Assembly: GCA_020466095.1 (NCBI GenBank)
Contig: CM035809.1
Coordinates: 26,217,927 to 26,281,926 of the forward strand
DNA length: 64,000 nucleotides
From: Chlorops oryzae
Taxonomy: Eukaryota > Arthropoda > Insecta > Diptera > Chloropidae
Direction of reading: 5' to 3'
In this document: one piece after another, positions 39,166 through 51,180 of the stretch
Layout: each line of letters begins with the position of its first letter
How positions within the stretch are numbered: the first letter of the stretch is position 1
Notes under the pieces: model-generated
The model's input: the letters and a program-made list of their open reading frames with translations, nothing else
What the model was told of the DNA's origin: nothing
Databases searched by the model: none
Made by a program: the position numbers and the translations under genes

Positions 39166-42009
39166 AAATGAGATCCTTGTTCTCTTAAACGTTGAGTTGA
39201 TTGCCAGCAATTTCACATCAACGCAATTGTGGAAGATGTTTTCGCTTTTATTGTTTTACCCCTCCCTCTCCAGCCCCCCCGAAAAGCAATCGAGGATCTG
39301 CCTTTTGCCGTTCTGATAGAGGTCAATGGAACCCTAGCAAAAGTGATTCGCGTGCTAAAGAAAGGAGAAAAAATTAATTTTCATTTATTGTTCATATAAA
39401 GCCAACAGAAGGATGCAAGGATTGTGTAAATCGAATAAAGTTTATCAACGAAATCTCATGCATTAAAGTCATTCGAAAAGTTTCTGACAGCAACGACAAC
39501 TTTCTAAAACGAACTTTATCTCATAAATTCAAAGGAAAAAGGATATCATAATTGCGATGACTGAAAAGTTATAAAGAGGAAACTCTAGAACTGGAACCTG
39601 CTGAGGCCATAAATTCAAAAATTAAATTTTGACATCTACACTGAGCTGCAGTTGCCTTGAATGTGGTCAGCGAAGTGCATAAAAAGGACTCTCCGGTATG
39701 TCATTCTCCAGTTGTCACACTGAAAACTCAAAACACTTTTGCCCTTCACACATGTCCTGGATATCCCCGAGAAGGACTCAAATTGACGCTGATAGATTAT
39801 CAAGTTTAGTAAACCAAAAAGCTTTGGATCATCGCAAGTCAACGACTTTCTCTCTCTCTCTCTCTCCCTTCGTTGCTTCTTTGACAGTTTTTCACACACA
39901 GGCATTCCGGCTTTCTAGCAGCCATACACTTTGCCTTTTTTTTTATTTCAACTCCTTTTGGTGGAGGGGCAAAAAAAAATGAAAATCCTTTTAAAGAAAA
40001 GAGGAAGAATACGTTTCCCGAAGAAAAATGACTCGGATTAGACTGCGTTGCCACAAGAACATCGAACATGAGAGCAGCAAGGACGAAAAATCGAAATCAA
40101 ACGTGACACCCTCTTAAGGTCCTTGCAAACATTTAAGCAACACATGCTGTCCATATATCAACGTTCTTTTTTGAATTTATTTATTTCTCTGCAACCGAAA
40201 AGGAAATGGGCAATAAAACCAACGAAACATTTAATCGGTTGCGGTGTGTGGTATGTCAACAAGAGTGCTGTTAATCAACGCACAGTGGAGCGAATTAATG
40301 AAATGAGTTTCGAATGAAAACATGAAAAATTATTTTGCTGATCCTTTAAAAGGATATTCTTAAATCATTTATTTAAATAAATAAAAATCATAAAAATGTA
40401 TTGAACTCATTTAAGCAAAATAGCCCACTGTGTAGCATTACTTTCATGTGTATGCGTCGCCGGCTTAATTAACGAGCGATACATTTTTAATTGAGTAAAT
40501 AAATCGTAAGCAAAATGTATTTAGCATGTCAACTGCACTAATGAATTGTTTCTGTAGGACTCCGCAGGGATCAGAATCACTGCCTGCGCTTCAAAAGCAA
40601 AGGATAATCTTCAAGGCAAAAGTCACAGCTGTTGTCCTGATAAGGGCTCTTGCAGCGAAGGTCAGGAAATGAAATTAAAGTCATTTAGTTTCTTTAATTG
40701 AACCTGGCATATCCTTTTCTTCCATCTAATGCTCTTAAGCTTGAAAGGATTAACGTTTTAAAGGCGAAAGGATTCATTGTTGATGGTACTTGACTTGAAG
40801 TTTTCGTACAAAGTTTTAATTAAGTGCCCAAGGATTTTCGATAAAGCTATCGCATGGAAGGATCCTTATCAAATGATGTCTTGATAAAAATCTTATTAGT
40901 TTGATCCTTTCAAATGTCGGAGCTACAAGTTTAATTTATAAAGGAGAAATTTAATTTCCACATGGCTTTTTTGATGGACATCACAAGTCACGAACGTTGA
41001 ATGCTTTAGAGCTTGTCCTCTGAAGCTCTTCAAAACGCTGCATAGACGACTGCAACTACAACAGTTGCAGTAAAAATTTTGTGACTCACTTGAATCAAAC
41101 GACCGACGATAAATGGAAACGAAGGCAGTAGCTCATAAAGCGATGCACTCTTTCGCTTAAAGAGACCATAAGGACATTTGATGTAACGTAATTTCTCTTG
41201 TAATTGCAACCCATAAAAATGGTAATGACCAGCTTCAATGTAAAGAGAATCTTTCGAAGGAGTCTCAAGTTACCGAAGGATCCTCTAAGAGCACTTTTAT
41301 GTTCGTTTTTGATAACTACGGATGCCTATAGTCCTTCGTCTTCAAGTGTCGTTTTCTTGCTTCAGACAAGCTTCTATAAGTGTTTCCTTTTTGAGAAGGA
41401 ATTCAAAAAAATTTACCTCAGCATTAATCGAATGACGTTAGATCCTTCAGTTTTAAGATGTTAATTAGTCAACTTTGAGAGCTTTTTACCTCTCAAAGTG
41501 GATAAAGCAAAGACTTCAGAAGCCTTTTCCTTGCATTCAAGTGAAACCTTCGAAGGATAGCTTCATATTATGGTGCCTATGGAATAGAAAAAGAGAATGA
41601 AACAGCTGCGTTTTCCTTTCCACAAAGTAATAGCATTACTTCCGCAACTGACGGACAACAACAGACATTTAAAGGATAATGTCAGATTTAACTTCTTCAG
41701 CTTAACTTTAACTTATTCAGCTGCTATGTAGAATGAAGACAAGCAACCAGTCTTAACAACGAAAGCAATGGCTTAGAAAACGTCGATAGCGGACAATAAA
41801 AAAAGAACGCAGTAGTTAGTATCAATGCCGAAAAGTGCCAACTGGGATTATCGTCCTTTTGCCAAAAATAGCATCAGATATGATTTAATGCTCAATGAAA
41901 TGTGAACTATTTGGGCAGTCAATGATTGTCAAAGGAATGTGTCCTTTTTCTACTGTAGTCCTTTTAAGAAAATTTATTGCTTCTCACAGCTACATACTTA
42001 AATCCCGAT
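38778..42009. other. non-coding palindrome centre
   Basis: No supported gene. It holds a (CA)n tract at 39,133-39,162, a (TC)n tract at 39,849-39,866, a CCCACTGTG word at 40,424, and very dense AAGGAY/RTCCTT words (about 14 by eye in 40,321-41,460). Confidence 0.4.
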
Positions 42010-42330
42010 GAACAACGCTTCATATTAGCAAAAGTTGTTTATACTGTTCGCAGGTTTATCTGGCAATTTAACAGTGCTGTTAGCATCGCTGTTAGTGGAA
42101 AAAGTAATCTACGCAATCTCTTCACTGTTAAGATAATTTGGTACAAGAACGCAGACGGAATTTGTTCTACCAACAGTCGGAAACTTCACTTCAAGGACAA
42201 CGGAACACTGACGCGCACCCGGAAAGTAGACTTCGAAAATTTTTTGTAAACAAAAGTCGAAGTTCGTCGTGCGTGACTTGGAAGAATCGCTTCGAAAAAG
42301 CATTTGCAACGGAAGGTGCGAGTGTAATTG
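42010..42330. repeat. TAACAG/CTGTTA unit, copy 2
   Basis: Mirror copy of 35,690-35,990. It begins with AACAGTGCTGTTAGCATCGC and repeated CTGTTA words and ends near AATTGAATTTTCTG. An ORF runs through part of it, but an indel in the mirror copy breaks that frame. Confidence 0.7.
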
Positions 42331-43150
42331 AATTTTCTGTGAATTAAAAAATCATTAGAAAATCATAAGCAATTTTATCGTCATAAGGATGGCTTGAGGG
42401 TAAAAGAGGCTGAGAGATACCGCAAAGCTCTGGCAATGTGAAAATAATGAGATTTGGTGTGTGGGTGCTTATTACGCATTTTAATTATTTCTTCTTCTAC
42501 GTCATCTTTTCCTAAGGATCCAACCAAATTAAATCACATCAATATACTAACTGATCAGAGAAATTCAGAGCAAGGAATAATAAATCCAGGTAGTCAGTCG
42601 TTCTCAGCTAATGATGTCCTTACCGAGTTGAATACCAATTCAATTAAAGAAGCTTGAAGTAGAAATTCTGTGATTTGTTGTGAATAAAAATTCCCACCGG
42701 GAAAGCTCAATACCTTCGTCCTTTCAACGTGTCATATTGTACGTGATCTTTCATGATTTGATTTCAAAGTTTATAAAATTGTTTTGCATGTTAAACACGT
42801 TCCCATTGAGTTTCCCCTTAATTTAGTCACAGAGTAAAAATCATTGAATTTGTGTTCACTCGATGAGATTCAATTCAAATCAATTTAATTCTATTAAAAT
42901 TTTTTGAGTGCAGGTTCAGGGATGAATATTCAAAGTTGATTTTTCACATCTCCTTGAATCCGGAAATTATGTCAAAGCTCAAAAAAATGGTAAAGAGTTT
43001 GCCGAATGTCCATGATTTATTAGTACCTATGGAATAAGGTCCTTATTGGAGATAGTTTTCTCTCCTTCATATATCTCTCTACTCTACAGGTGATTAGAAA
43101 AATATGGGTCCGAATATTACTCTCAATATGGCAATGACAATAAAAGAAGT
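42331..43150. other. non-coding, unassigned
   Basis: No supported gene; only short unsupported ORFs. Confidence 0.3.
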
Positions 43151-43158
43151 CTTATGAG

Positions 43159-43398
43159 CAGGGCTCGGATATATATGCATTTATAAATTTAAAGCATACT
43201 TTATGGAGTAAAAAATTTGTTCAACTCACATAAAGTTAAGATTCAAATAGATTTTTAACTTCAATAAGAATTTTTATGAAGGAAGAAAAGCCGTTTGAAG
43301 TTCAACTTCACTAGACTTATTCGCAAAATGTTGGTAAGAAAATTTTTGCCCCTTAAAGTATGCTTTAAATTTATAAATGCATATATATCCGAGCCCTG
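43159..43398. mobile_element. hAT-type MITE, copy 7 (ATATATAT subfamily)
   Basis: CAGGGCTCGGATATATATGC at the left end, with a perfect 8-bp duplication CTTATGAG on both sides. Confidence 0.88.
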
Positions 43399-43756
43399 CT
43401 TATGAGCAACTTGTGATCATGCTGTATGGATTTTATATGAGCTCTGAAGTGAGCATAAAGTTCGCAAAGTTGTAATTCAACGAGACAACAATGGAAACAA
43501 TTTATTGCCTGTCATAAACATATCATCTTTTTCCACTTCTTGTCGTTCTGAATTCGTTGATGCTTGAGGAGAAGAAAATCTGTGAACGGTTCTTAAATTA
43601 TAATAGGAACAATATTTGAATTTTTATTTCGTTTAAGGAAGTTGACTGTTAAAATATTACCAAAAAATCATAAATTTCATTTGCAGGATACTCATGTGTC
43701 CTATTTTTAATAAAAAAGTGGCAAGAAAATATTCTATAGAATCCTTAATAATCGTC

Positions 43757-44050
43757 TCAAGTTCTCCTTTTATGAGTCATTTCGATTGCTTCGTCACATG
43801 AGCCAGAGCTCATCTTGAGAAAAAATCTTTTACCAAGAAATCCTGCGAAAGTGTCGCACATGCAAGTCCTTTTCAAGAAATTCTCCTGGGCATCGTTCAT
43901 TCCATTACCGCATTTTGACGCGCATTTGCCATTTAGCGAGTCCCTCAGCCTCAGAGGCTCTTCTGGCATGTTTCTCAGGGCAATTGTGGTGTATCCTTCG
44001 TCCTCACGATATGACAGGCCTCTAAATGAAATCATATTCCCTTCTCCCAT
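43757..44050 (-). CDS. candidate 97-residue small protein, right-arm copy
   Basis: An ATG-started ORF (MGEGNMISFRGLSYREDEG and onward). Six cysteines fall in the second half, including KCASKC and CMC, and it ends EMTHKRRT. There is no signal peptide, helix or known domain. Over about 210 coding bases the left-arm copy is identical apart from the start codon, whereas the next 210 bp outward show about eight differences. This contrast suggests coding constraint or local gene conversion at the inner edge of the arm. The left copy has a 37-bp insertion that truncates it. An overlapping ORF on the other strand shows replacement changes and looks like a shadow. Confidence 0.3.
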   Translation of the reverse strand: MGEGNMISFRGLSYREDEGYTTIALRNMPEEPLRLRDSLNGKCASKCGNGMNDAQENFLKRTCMCDTFAGFLGKRFFLKMSSGSCDEAIEMTHKRRT

Positions 44051-46002
44051 GCGGTCCTGTGTGCAATTTCAAATTCAGTCCTCACAAAAATCCCATAAAA
44101 ACTTTGAATATTTTTTCGCATATGAAAGCTTCAAAAGTGGCGGACTGGACCGTTGAAACAGCAGCGAGTCTCCCCAACGCAAATGCGTGGAACAATTCAC
44201 TGGATTCGGTGTTCTCCTTTGGGGAATTTTTTCAGCTGACATTGGCTGAACCACGCCAAAAAAGGCTTGCCGATGACAAAAAAAAAAACCATGCAACTTG
44301 GCACCACAGTCCGTTCTGCTAACGTTTTTTTTCAGAGCTTTTCAAAATGAAGCTGAAATTCCTGGAATGTTTTTCCATCAAAGAGGCGATGTGGTTATTC
44401 ATGTTTTGACGTATTCCAAAGGATAACAGTGGATTGAAAGCAAAGCCCGTTAGTCCTAATCATGCGATATTAAAATATAAATTCATTAATTCATGGCTTC
44501 TTAAAAAAGGACCTCTTTTGTTGCTCTTATTTTAGTAGAGATTTTTTTTGATATCCTGAAATTATTCACATGTTTACCAGGACGGCATCCAAGCATTCGT
44601 GTTTCTGTGTTTCACCGCGTCCTCAAAAAACAAACTCTTTTCACTTCTGTTTCTTCTAATTGGAGCTGTCGTTAAGGGACATCAAGCTGAGCAAAAAACG
44701 AACAAACACCCGAAAGTAAATAGATTTTTTTGAAAATGACACTGAATCTCACATGGGGCGGAGAATGGAGAGGAGAAGTGGGATATCCGAAGCTTTTGTT
44801 TTGATAGTTCACAAACGTTTTTCAGAATTCTCTGCCAAGCTTGATAAGCGAAAATTGTAACCTTTCAAAAATGGTCGTTTCTTTTCTATTTATTCTTTTA
44901 ATCCCCAAAACATTTGCTTCCAATTGCTCGCTCCCTGAAGCCCCAACAAAAGCTCAGTCACTGCAGTCGACGCCATTGTGACTGGCATTGTAAGGACCAG
45001 AAAAAAAATCAACCACTTTGAAATTCGAATTTCATTTTCTCCAAAAAGATTTGCATTTTCAGAATGCAGTTTTATTTTCTCCCAATTTACAGGATATCAT
45101 CGTCCTTATTTTTCTCTCTGTGTGTGTGTGTTTTTTTATGGAGAATTTGAAGCTTTTTGATTGTCTTAATTTGCAGCATTCCGGAATGTTTTCAAATGCA
45201 CTTTCCTCGGAATGGAATGAATATTTAAAGAAAAACATAGCATACTTCTGTGCGCAAGAATGGATAGAACAATAAATAACATTGTACTTTACGGCTTCAA
45301 CGTTTTGTTCTTCCATATTTCCTCGAAGGCGGTTTGCAGTTGATTCGAATGGGTTTGGCTGCAATGAAAATTATTTCCCCACGATTTATGATTTTCTCGA
45401 ATTTGATTCCTCAGAGAAATTCACTTTCTCCTTAAAGTTTTATCCCTGCAACCGACTCCGAGGCACAAATTGCGCTTTGAGTAAAGCTCCTTAAAAGAGA
45501 GATGCATTCAAAAACATTTGTCTAAGACCCTTGAACGTTTCCTCAAACGATTGCGAGTCCTTCCAACTGAGCAGAAATAATTTCTGATAACTTGAAACTT
45601 TTGCTTCGAAGCAAGTGGCAACAAACCTCTTTAGTTAGAGGTTTTGAAACCATGTTGACATCATCATGGCATGCCTTAAAGCAAGGACCTGATGACATAA
45701 GCGGTCAAGTTAAAGGTTCGACTTGAAACACCTTAACTTGCTTCAAGTTCATCGATTGCAAGGAGCAGCCCAAGTGACCGCAACAAAATGTTTACAGCTT
45801 GAAAGGAGGTTGAACTCCAAAAGGAAAAAAACTGATTCGACGGATAAACTTTGAAATGTTGAAGAGAGAAAAGGAGGCATTGATTCTGAAAATCCGATTT
45901 CGAAAGAAACTAAAATAATTCCTTCGTGAAGAGAAACGATAAAACATCAAGCTAAGAGACACGGAGGCAGAGACGAGAGGAAAAGAGAATCAAGGCTAGT
46001 AA

Positions 46003-46464
46003 ATGAGTTTCGGTCTGGAGAAAGTGGTTTCTGGTGGTATCAATTTACTCAGGTGGATGTTTAGGATGCCGCCTGAGACTGAATCGCAAACTGATGGCGG
46101 CTCCGAGGATGATGGCATTATATTCATAGGCACGACTATAATCTCACCATCCGAAAGGACTCGCCTATTAATGTCATCACGACGAAGGCGTCACAAAGTT
46201 GTGCTCGTTGGTCCAGAAATATTGGGTGAGCTCCGCTCCGACTCAGCCGAGACGAATCCCGCGATGTCGAATAGTTCAAAAGAGCCTTCGACTGATGAAA
46301 TTCTATGTGCGATTTGCTTGGAGTCCTTCCGATGCCCGATGGCGACCAAATGCGGACATGTCTTTTGCCAGATTTGTTTATTCCGGTCGCTTCACTACCA
46401 ACCAAGGTGTCCCGTATGCAGGGCGCCCATAGACAAGCGTTCACTCCTGCGCCTCCGTTTCTGA
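46003..46464 (+). CDS. RING-finger (C3HC4) E3 ubiquitin ligase, right-arm copy
   Basis: Mirror copy of the gene at 32,144-32,605, again one exon and 153 residues with all eight RING ligands intact (C102, C105, C117, H119, C122, C125, C136, C139). Only residue 78 differs (Arg instead of Gly). In the stretch I compared (about 70 bp around codon 78) I saw only one other, silent difference (a Val-Leu codon pair, CTC for CTG). The same-strand microprotein gene starts about 1.3 kb downstream. The reading frame, start and stop are preserved in both copies. Whether both are expressed cannot be told from sequence. Confidence 0.88.
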   Translation: MSFGLEKVVSGGINLLRWMFRMPPETESQTDGGSEDDGIIFIGTTIISPSERTRLLMSSRRRRHKVVLVGPEILGELRSDSAETNPAMSNSSKEPSTDEILCAICLESFRCPMATKCGHVFCQICLFRSLHYQPRCPVCRAPIDKRSLLRLRF

Positions 46465-47789
46465 CACACAAGAGAAAGAAGGTCGATGCTTTGGAGGTGG
46501 ATCCTTTGGAACTCGCAGTTGTGGCTAGAATTCATCGAATGTGATTCTTCCTGTTTGTGACATTTTTTCTTTGTACTTTTTAATATTTTTTTTGTTTTTT
46601 ATATTTTTGGATGATCTCTTTAATCAACGATAAAGGACTTTTTATATGAAAAATTTACCACGATTGTGTCAAAATTTCAATGATCCTTGTCCTGTACCTA
46701 GAAGGCTCGCTTTTTCTCTTTCTATTTACACACTTCATACAGACAAGTCTTTGTATCTATTTTCTCTGAAATCCGGTTCAGTACTGAAGGGTACAGGTAC
46801 ACGTGCTAACAAGGCAAGGAAGCTTGGTGGTGTGCTTCGTCGCACAAACACGAGGCTGCCATGCAATCGTCCTTCACTTTTGAGGGTTCGCTGTGGCTGA
46901 CCATGCATCTTAATCGAAACGAGGATGCTCCCTAAAGATGCTTTGGCGGTCCTTGTAGGAGCTTCTAGTCATGCGAGCGATATTTCAAGTGCCTTCATAA
47001 TTTATTTGTTTAATTTATGAGGGAAATTTCATCAAAATATCCCACTGTAATGGGTTAGGGCTGACAGAGTCATGCGGAAACTCGCAACTGATGATCGCAT
47101 TAACCTTAACTCATGCACGTTTTGATTAAGCGACTTTCATAAGGAACAGTGGAACAAGTTGAATATTAATTCTCTGATATTTTTCTCTTCCTAACGTAAT
47201 AAAAAATTGTTTCCTTTACTTCTGATTAAATATGGTGACGGATGAAGGATTTTTTATGAGCATCACGTGAAATATTATTCAGAATAGAAGATGATTATGG
47301 TCTAAAATTGCCCACTGTAAAGTGTTCAATAAGATGTGAAAAAGGTTAAAATTAGGACATTCATGATTACACCGATTCGAGCGACATAAAACGTTTAAAT
47401 GCAATTTTCCGAATTATCCTGCGGCAACGGCTTTTGGCCCCACTCTCCCACCCGCAGCACAATGCAGCAGAGCTTAGCGTACCGGTCTGCAATTTAGTCG
47501 AAGGATTTTAATGTAATTTCCGAGAATCCATTGCAATCCGATCAAATTGCATTTTCCTCTCAATTTAAATTTTGCTGTAAATGCTTTCCTCTCAGTTGAG
47601 CCTTAAAGGATAATGACATGTCGAGCCACAGAAATTCATTTAATATTTAATAAAGCGAATGAAAAAAGGACTTTCTATGAAGAATGAATCTAAAAAGAAC
47701 TTAAAATTTCAGCAGTCAACGGCCTGAGGGGAAAATTGTTGCCGTTTCAACACATCGTGGGATAAAAAATCCTTTGAAGTCCTTTAAAG

Positions 47790-48681
47790 ATGGCGGGCGG
47801 AGGAAGAACAGCTGGAAAATATGGCTATGGCGATAATAGCTACTACAGCGGAGGTGAGTGACTAAATTGCCGAAGGGGTTTTCTTTAAAAGGACTTGCAT
47901 GTCAAATGATTGAGAAGAAATTCTCAAGCATTTTTAGAAAATGTCCTTAAATTCAGTGAAGTCGATGTCCTTAAAACTGCACTGAAGAACGAAAAGGAAA
48001 GGTAAATTAAAGTGTCTTAGGACTGCGGACGAGCAAGGAGCAAGCTGAGTTCTTTGAGTTCAAGTGGGTTAATTAACATCCTCCGCAGTGCTTTTCTTGC
48101 TCATTCTCACATTCCTTGCGGTCTGCAGGAGTTCATTCAAGGAGCACTCAGGAAGTAAATGGAGTCGAGAAGCAGCTTAAATAAGCAACAGTTTTGTAGG
48201 GAAATTGAAGATGCTTCTAGTTGTAATTTTACATTATTTTCATTCATTCAGATGTTTTAGGAGGATAAACTTGTGAATGCAGGCAAATTCTCTTTTCTTA
48301 CTTGAAGTAATTTTTGTTCTCACAGAAACTCATCTCCACAAAAAGTTTTTAAGGGAGCTTAAGAAAGTTATTTGATAACAAAAATAGGAGAATCGTATCT
48401 CCCATATGTCTACAACCGACATTCCTTTTCACATCTCCTCAGCTGAAAGGATGGCTTGACTAAATTTTCTGTTCGTTAATTTGATTTTATTTCGTCATAA
48501 ATTGGACTAATTCCTCCTTTCCTCCACAGGACATTCGTATAAGAACATTAACGACGAGATTATTTGGGTTAGCATCGCCATGGGAATCACAATCCTCATT
48601 CTAATAACCATCGCGCTCTGCTACATCGGCTACGAGAAGTGCAGGAAGAAACGCGAGCACGAATTCTACATCGACGCGTGA
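47790..48681 (+). CDS. single-pass membrane microprotein, right-arm copy
   Basis: Exons 47,790-47,853 and 48,530-48,681 (phase 1 intron of 676 bp, GTGAGT donor, TCCACAG acceptor) encode the same 71 residues as the left-arm gene. The segments are a Gly/Tyr-rich N-terminus, NINDEIIWV entering a hydrophobic helix (residues 32-54), the juxtamembrane KCRKKR, and EFYIDA at the end. Exon 2 is identical at all 152 bases to the left copy. The split of extracellular tail in exon 1 and helix plus tail in exon 2 is shared by all three copies. The family is unrecognised. Confidence 0.86.
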
Positions 48682-49057
48682 GGAGGACGTTCGAGTGCGG
48701 ATGGTCCTTTCGGGAACGTTTCCCAGAACAAAAAGAGATCGGAAGGGAAAAGGTGAAAGTGTTCTTCAACACGTGAAATATGGACTTTTGAAAGGACATT
48801 TCCAACAATGACACGAAAGGAATAACATGGGCCATTATCAAGGATCAAAATTAAACGTTTTATTGCTTCTGTCACACAAAGGACGGCACAGTCATTTGAT
48901 GGCGGAAGAAGTTCATGGAAAGGGGAGATGCGGTGAGAAAGATATCACCATAAATAGGGCAAACGGTTGAAGTATTAAACTCGAAGAGTGTTTTCAAAAA
49001 GTTCTTTCCATTTCCGCAAATGCGTCAAACAAAATTTCGTATTTACGCGTGTTCAGG

Positions 49058-49357
49058 ATGTCTTCCATCGCCGACAAGCCTGAGAAAGATAAATCAAGAC
49101 GATTCAAGTTAAGCCATAACGACGCTGTTCACTCACTTGTTGTACGAATGTTATGGCCCAGAAAATGTTGGTGGGAAATTAGCAAAAAGAGAAAGGAAAA
49201 TAATATGATTTGTGCAGCGACAGGACACCATACGAACTCGCTCACTAGGCTAGTGCCAATTTCGCAAAGTGACATCTGGGATTACGTAGAACGGCTTCTC
49301 ACAGGACTTGCCTTTGTGTGCATTGATTCCTTTCTAGAGAAAAACACCAAATTATAA
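49058..49357 (+). CDS. candidate small ORF downstream of microprotein gene, right
   Basis: Mirror partner of 29,587-29,369, starting MSSIADKPEKDKSRRFKLSH. A 4-bp difference after THRL-equivalent codons gives it a longer, different C-terminus. Replacement and silent changes are about equal, so constraint is not shown. Confidence 0.18.
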   Translation: MSSIADKPEKDKSRRFKLSHNDAVHSLVVRMLWPRKCWWEISKKRKENNMICAATGHHTNSLTRLVPISQSDIWDYVERLLTGLAFVCIDSFLEKNTKL

Positions 49358-50032
49358 GGCGAAACAGATTTGTACACGTCCTTGTGATCCAGCCAGCATA
49401 TATGACAATGCGTACGACGACAAGTTATTGCTTGTTGTGGGCGGCTCACTTGAGCATGAAGTGCTTCTGAAACTGACTTGTAAGGACTCGCCTTCGGCAA
49501 ATAGTGAAAAAAGAGACAACGACGGCAAATATTATTTATAAATATTACTTTTGCAAAAGAACTAATATTCTATGAGAGTGTGAAAAAGACATACATATTC
49601 ATGATATAAATGTTAAACGGAAATTTTCAAGGATACTTTTGTGTGTTCGCATTTAAGGACTTACACATGCATGAGATTTTCTTAGAAGTATCAATAAATA
49701 TTTTTATCCATAGCTTTTCTGAGAAAAACTGATGAGCTTTCTTCTAAAGGGACCAAAACACAAAAGGATCTGCTCGTGTCCATATAGGTATTTATTCCTT
49801 CTTGTTATTAGAACATCTGCAAATTGAATGACGCCATTTGTGAATGTGTTTTAGTATTTTATTTATCAATCAACATTTTAATAAGAACGTAAAATGTTTT
49901 TTTTATACCTTTTCCGAAGGAAAGGGTATATTAAGTTTGGCACGGTGTATGTAACATACCAAAGGAGTCGCGGTAGATATAGACATATATATATATTCTT
50001 GATCAGGGTGACAAGAGGAATCGATCTAGCCA

Positions 50033-50128
<96 letters not shown>
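50033..50128 (+). repeat. (CTGT)n microsatellite
   Basis: About 24 uninterrupted tetranucleotide units within the mini-me-like element. Confidence 0.95.
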
Positions 50129-50539
50129 GGTCACACTTTAGTTTTTCGTAATTTACTCCTAAGCCATGAAAGATATCATATTGAAATTTGGCATGGACTT
50201 CAACCAGGTAAATGTCCGAAAAACTGCATACAATATTTTTTTCGTAGTCCCTTCTTGGGTCGTGGGAAGTGGTTCAGAAGTTTCAAAAATCACGATTTTT
50301 AACGTTTTTCCTGGATAACTTTTTTACTATACATCCCAGCTTATTGAAATTTGGTGAGTGTATAGCTACTATGTAGACTTAAGCTTTCGCTGAAAAAAAA
50401 TTGCGACGTCGCTATAACTATGGTCATCATCCTACACAATAGAAAAAAAACACTCTTTCTCTTATTTCATATCTGAATACAAAAATTATTTTTTTGCTTC
50501 TTCTGATTGTGTATTTTGCCGCCAAATAAAGTCGTCCAT

Positions 50540-51180
50540 TATGGATAAATTTTGACCATGACCACATTTCGCGAAATTCGCAAAAATTGATTTTCACTAT
50601 TTTGAATTGAGTATTTCGCAGCTAAACAAAATGTCCTCTAAGGGTTAAAATTTGATCAAGACCACCATCCGCGAAATTCGCGAAAATTTGATTTTCACTA
50701 TTTTGAATTGAGTATTTCGCAGCTAAACGAAATGACCGCTAAGGGTTAAAATTTGACCATGACCACCATTCTTGAAATTCGCAAAAATTGATTTTCACTA
50801 TTTTGAATTGAGTATTTCGCAGCTAAACAAAATGTCCTCTAAGGGTTAAAATTTGATCAAGACCACCATCCGCGAAATTCGCAAAAATTTATTTTCACTA
50901 TTTTGAATTGAGGTTTTCGCAGCTAGAAAAAAATGTCCTCTTACGGTTAAATTTTGACCATGACCACCATTCGCGAAATTCGCAAACATTTTATTTTCAC
51001 TATTTTGAATTGAGTATTTCGCAGCTAGATAAAATGTCCTCTAACGGTTAAAATTTGACCATGACCACCATTCGCGAAATTCGCAAAAATTTTATTTTCA
51101 CTATTTTGAATTGAGGTTTTCGCAGCTAGACAAAATGTCCTCTAACGGTTAAAATTTGACCATGCTCACCATCCGCGAAA
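50540..51180 (+). repeat. 101-bp tandem array, six copies
   Basis: TTTTCACTATTTTGAATTGA recurs at 50,591, 50,692, 50,792, 50,892, 50,994 and 51,095, giving a period of 100-102 bp. Each unit also carries CGCAGCTA and AAATTCGC. It lies inside the mini-me-like element. Confidence 0.92.

Noticed and set aside
41977..42249. 90-codon ORF including NADGICSTN and HFKDNGTLTRTRK
   Set aside because: It lies in the three-copy dispersed unit; the mirror copy has an indel in this frame and the third copy is too diverged.
49894..50151. 85-codon ORF with a Cys-Leu-Ser-Val repeat
   Set aside because: Translation of the (CTGT)n tract of the mini-me-like element.
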